Source of the DNA: Porphyromonadaceae bacterium UBA4262
Lineage (GTDB): Bacteria; Bacteroidota; Bacteroidia; Bacteroidales; Muribaculaceae
Assembly (NCBI GenBank): GCA_002396085.1
Contig: DGWI01000003.1
Location: 370-6,492, forward strand
Length of the DNA stretch: 6,123 nucleotides
Reading direction: 5' to 3'
A program made the position numbers and the translations under genes. The notes below the pieces were generated by a model, which ran no database searches, was not told where the DNA came from, and saw only the letters and a program-made list of their open reading frames with translations. Positions 5,630 to 6,123 of this stretch are shown one piece after another. The first letter of the stretch is position 1. The number at the start of each line of letters is the position of its first letter.

Positions 5630-6078
5630 AGCAAAGCATTCTCTGCTTCAAGCCAGCGAACACGTGCCTGAAGCTTTTCCAATTCCGTCTGTGGTTCTTT
5701 CTTCTTTGGTCGTCCCATATCTTTACGGTGTCGTCTTCGTGAGCAATGACGAAGCAGTTCAGTGTAACCTCCGCGCTTGTACTGTTGTACCCAACGGCAG
5801 ACACTGGTGTAACTAACGTCATATTCAACACAAATCTGCCACAAAGGTAATACATCTTTCTCATACTCCAATATGACCGATTGCTTTAGCTCGGCTGTGA
5901 TATGTTTTCCTTTGTAAGACTCTAAGCCTTCAATTCCATATTTTTTATACCTGCCGAATAGGATGTACAGGTAGTGATCTCTAACATGGAAACGGCTCAT
6001 CAACTCGACCATACACGCGCCTGACTCATACAGGCGGATGATCTCTTTCTTTTCTTCTAATGAATGATGTTTATACAT
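5554..6078 (-). CDS. IS3-family transposase OrfA (HTH/leucine-zipper DNA-binding protein)
   Basis: OrfA (174 residues) binds the element's ends and regulates transposition. Its first 150 or so residues also form the N-terminus of the OrfAB transposase. Residues 1-50 (SLEEKKEIIRLYESGA...RFHV) and about 58-112 (TAELKQSVILEYE...EYDVSYTSVCRWVQQYK) look like two helix-turn-helix units. A basic stretch RRRHRKDMGRPKKKEP follows. Then a heptad-repeat coiled coil (ELEKLQARVRWLEAENALLKK, split here as ELEKLQARVRW and LEAENALLKK) would serve dimerisation. It starts at ATG 6078, immediately next to an inverted repeat that would mask its ribosome-binding region. It ends with a TAA inside the frameshift stem. 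OrfB begins by -1 slip at codon 152. Confidence 0.9.
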   Translation of the reverse strand: MYKHHSLEEKKEIIRLYESGACMVELMSRFHVRDHYLYILFGRYKKYGIEGLESYKGKHITAELKQSVILEYEKDVLPLWQICVEYDVSYTSVCRWVQQYKRGGYTELLRHCSRRRHRKDMGRPKKKEPQTELEKLQARVRWLEAENALLKKAKALMEEEESRLRGSGQKPSNH

Positions 6079-6120
6079 AATGAACCCAAAAAGTTTTTTG
6101 TCTAACTTTTTGGGTTCATT
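6079..6120 (-). promoter_or_regulatory. 17-bp inverted repeat masking the OrfA start region
   Basis: aatgaacccaaaaagtt (6079-6095) and its exact complement (6104-6120) flank an 8-nt spacer. The outer arm is most of the terminal inverted repeat; the inner arm is an inverted copy abutting the OrfA ATG at 6078. In RNA entering from outside the element, the whole region upstream of the ATG would be in a stem. This resembles known protection of transposase genes from read-through transcription, such as in IS10 and IS50; here the role is inferred. Confidence 0.65.
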
Positions 6121-6123
6121 TCA
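6100..6123 (-). repeat. Terminal inverted repeat, OrfA-side end (IRL)
   Basis: Read on the minus strand this is TGAAATGAACCCAAAAAG followed by TTAGAC, matching the opposite end at 20 of 24 positions. The outermost bases are at 6123, the last base of the window. Confidence 0.85.

Larger units (their letters stand above)
4676..6123 (-). mobile_element. IS3-family (IS150-group-like) insertion sequence, apparently complete
   Basis: This is a 1448-bp element bounded by TG...CA ends and 24-bp inverted repeats matching at 20 of 24 positions. It carries two overlapping minus-strand frames. OrfA (HTH plus leucine zipper) and OrfB (HTH plus DDE integrase domain) are joined by a -1 frameshift signal. 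No internal stops or deletions are seen, so it is probably active. It is clearly more AT-rich than ptb, buk, M64 and typA, consistent with horizontal acquisition. By convention the OrfA-proximal end (right in this window) is IRL. Because the window stops at that end, a target duplication cannot be checked; the left flank next to the element is caaaa. Confidence 0.9.

Overview
The window looks like chromosomal DNA from a Bacteroidales bacterium (Bacteroidota). The protein content points that way: a secreted M64-family metallopeptidase, a ptb-buk pair, and a TypA tail typical of the group. So do the AT-rich leaders lacking strong Shine-Dalgarno sequences and a -7 box matching the Bacteroides-type TAnnTTTG. 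The host genes are GC-rich, the intergenic gaps very AT-rich. Prevotellaceae or Muribaculaceae would fit, but the family cannot be fixed from this window.

Layout. Bases 1-899 (+) are the C-terminal half of the ribosome-associated GTPase TypA/BipA; its start lies outside the window. It converges on a three-gene minus-strand block. In transcription order this is ptb (phosphate butyryltransferase, 3551-4456), buk (butyrate kinase, 2424-3488) and a secreted M64 peptidase (1003-2292). A likely promoter lies just upstream of ptb. Ptb and Buk together turn an acyl-CoA (butyryl-CoA or a branched-chain analogue) into the free acid with ATP synthesis. The M64 gene is co-directional but separated from buk by 131 bp containing a strong hairpin, so it may be a separate transcription unit. 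A terminator-like hairpin separates typA from M64.

Bases 4676-6123 are a complete, apparently intact IS3-family element (IS150-like, 1448 bp), much more AT-rich than the host genes. It has 24-bp terminal inverted repeats, OrfA, and an OrfB with a full DDE triad. A programmed -1 frameshift signal (A AAA AAA slippery heptamer plus an 11-bp stem that contains the OrfA stop codon) joins the two. A 17-bp inverted repeat directly abuts the OrfA start codon and could hide the start from transcripts entering from outside. The element is co-oriented with ptb-buk and lies 219 bp upstream of ptb. The window ends exactly at its outer terminus.

The main non-coding structures are: three AT-rich arrays with a 7-nt period next to the stop codons of typA, M64 and buk; a 12-bp hairpin between buk and M64; and a 35-nt palindrome (17-bp perfect arms, 1-nt centre) between ptb and the insertion sequence. 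No RNA genes, CRISPR arrays or defence systems are visible. No wholly new system is evident; the most interesting material is the repeat architecture and the built-in regulation of the insertion sequence.
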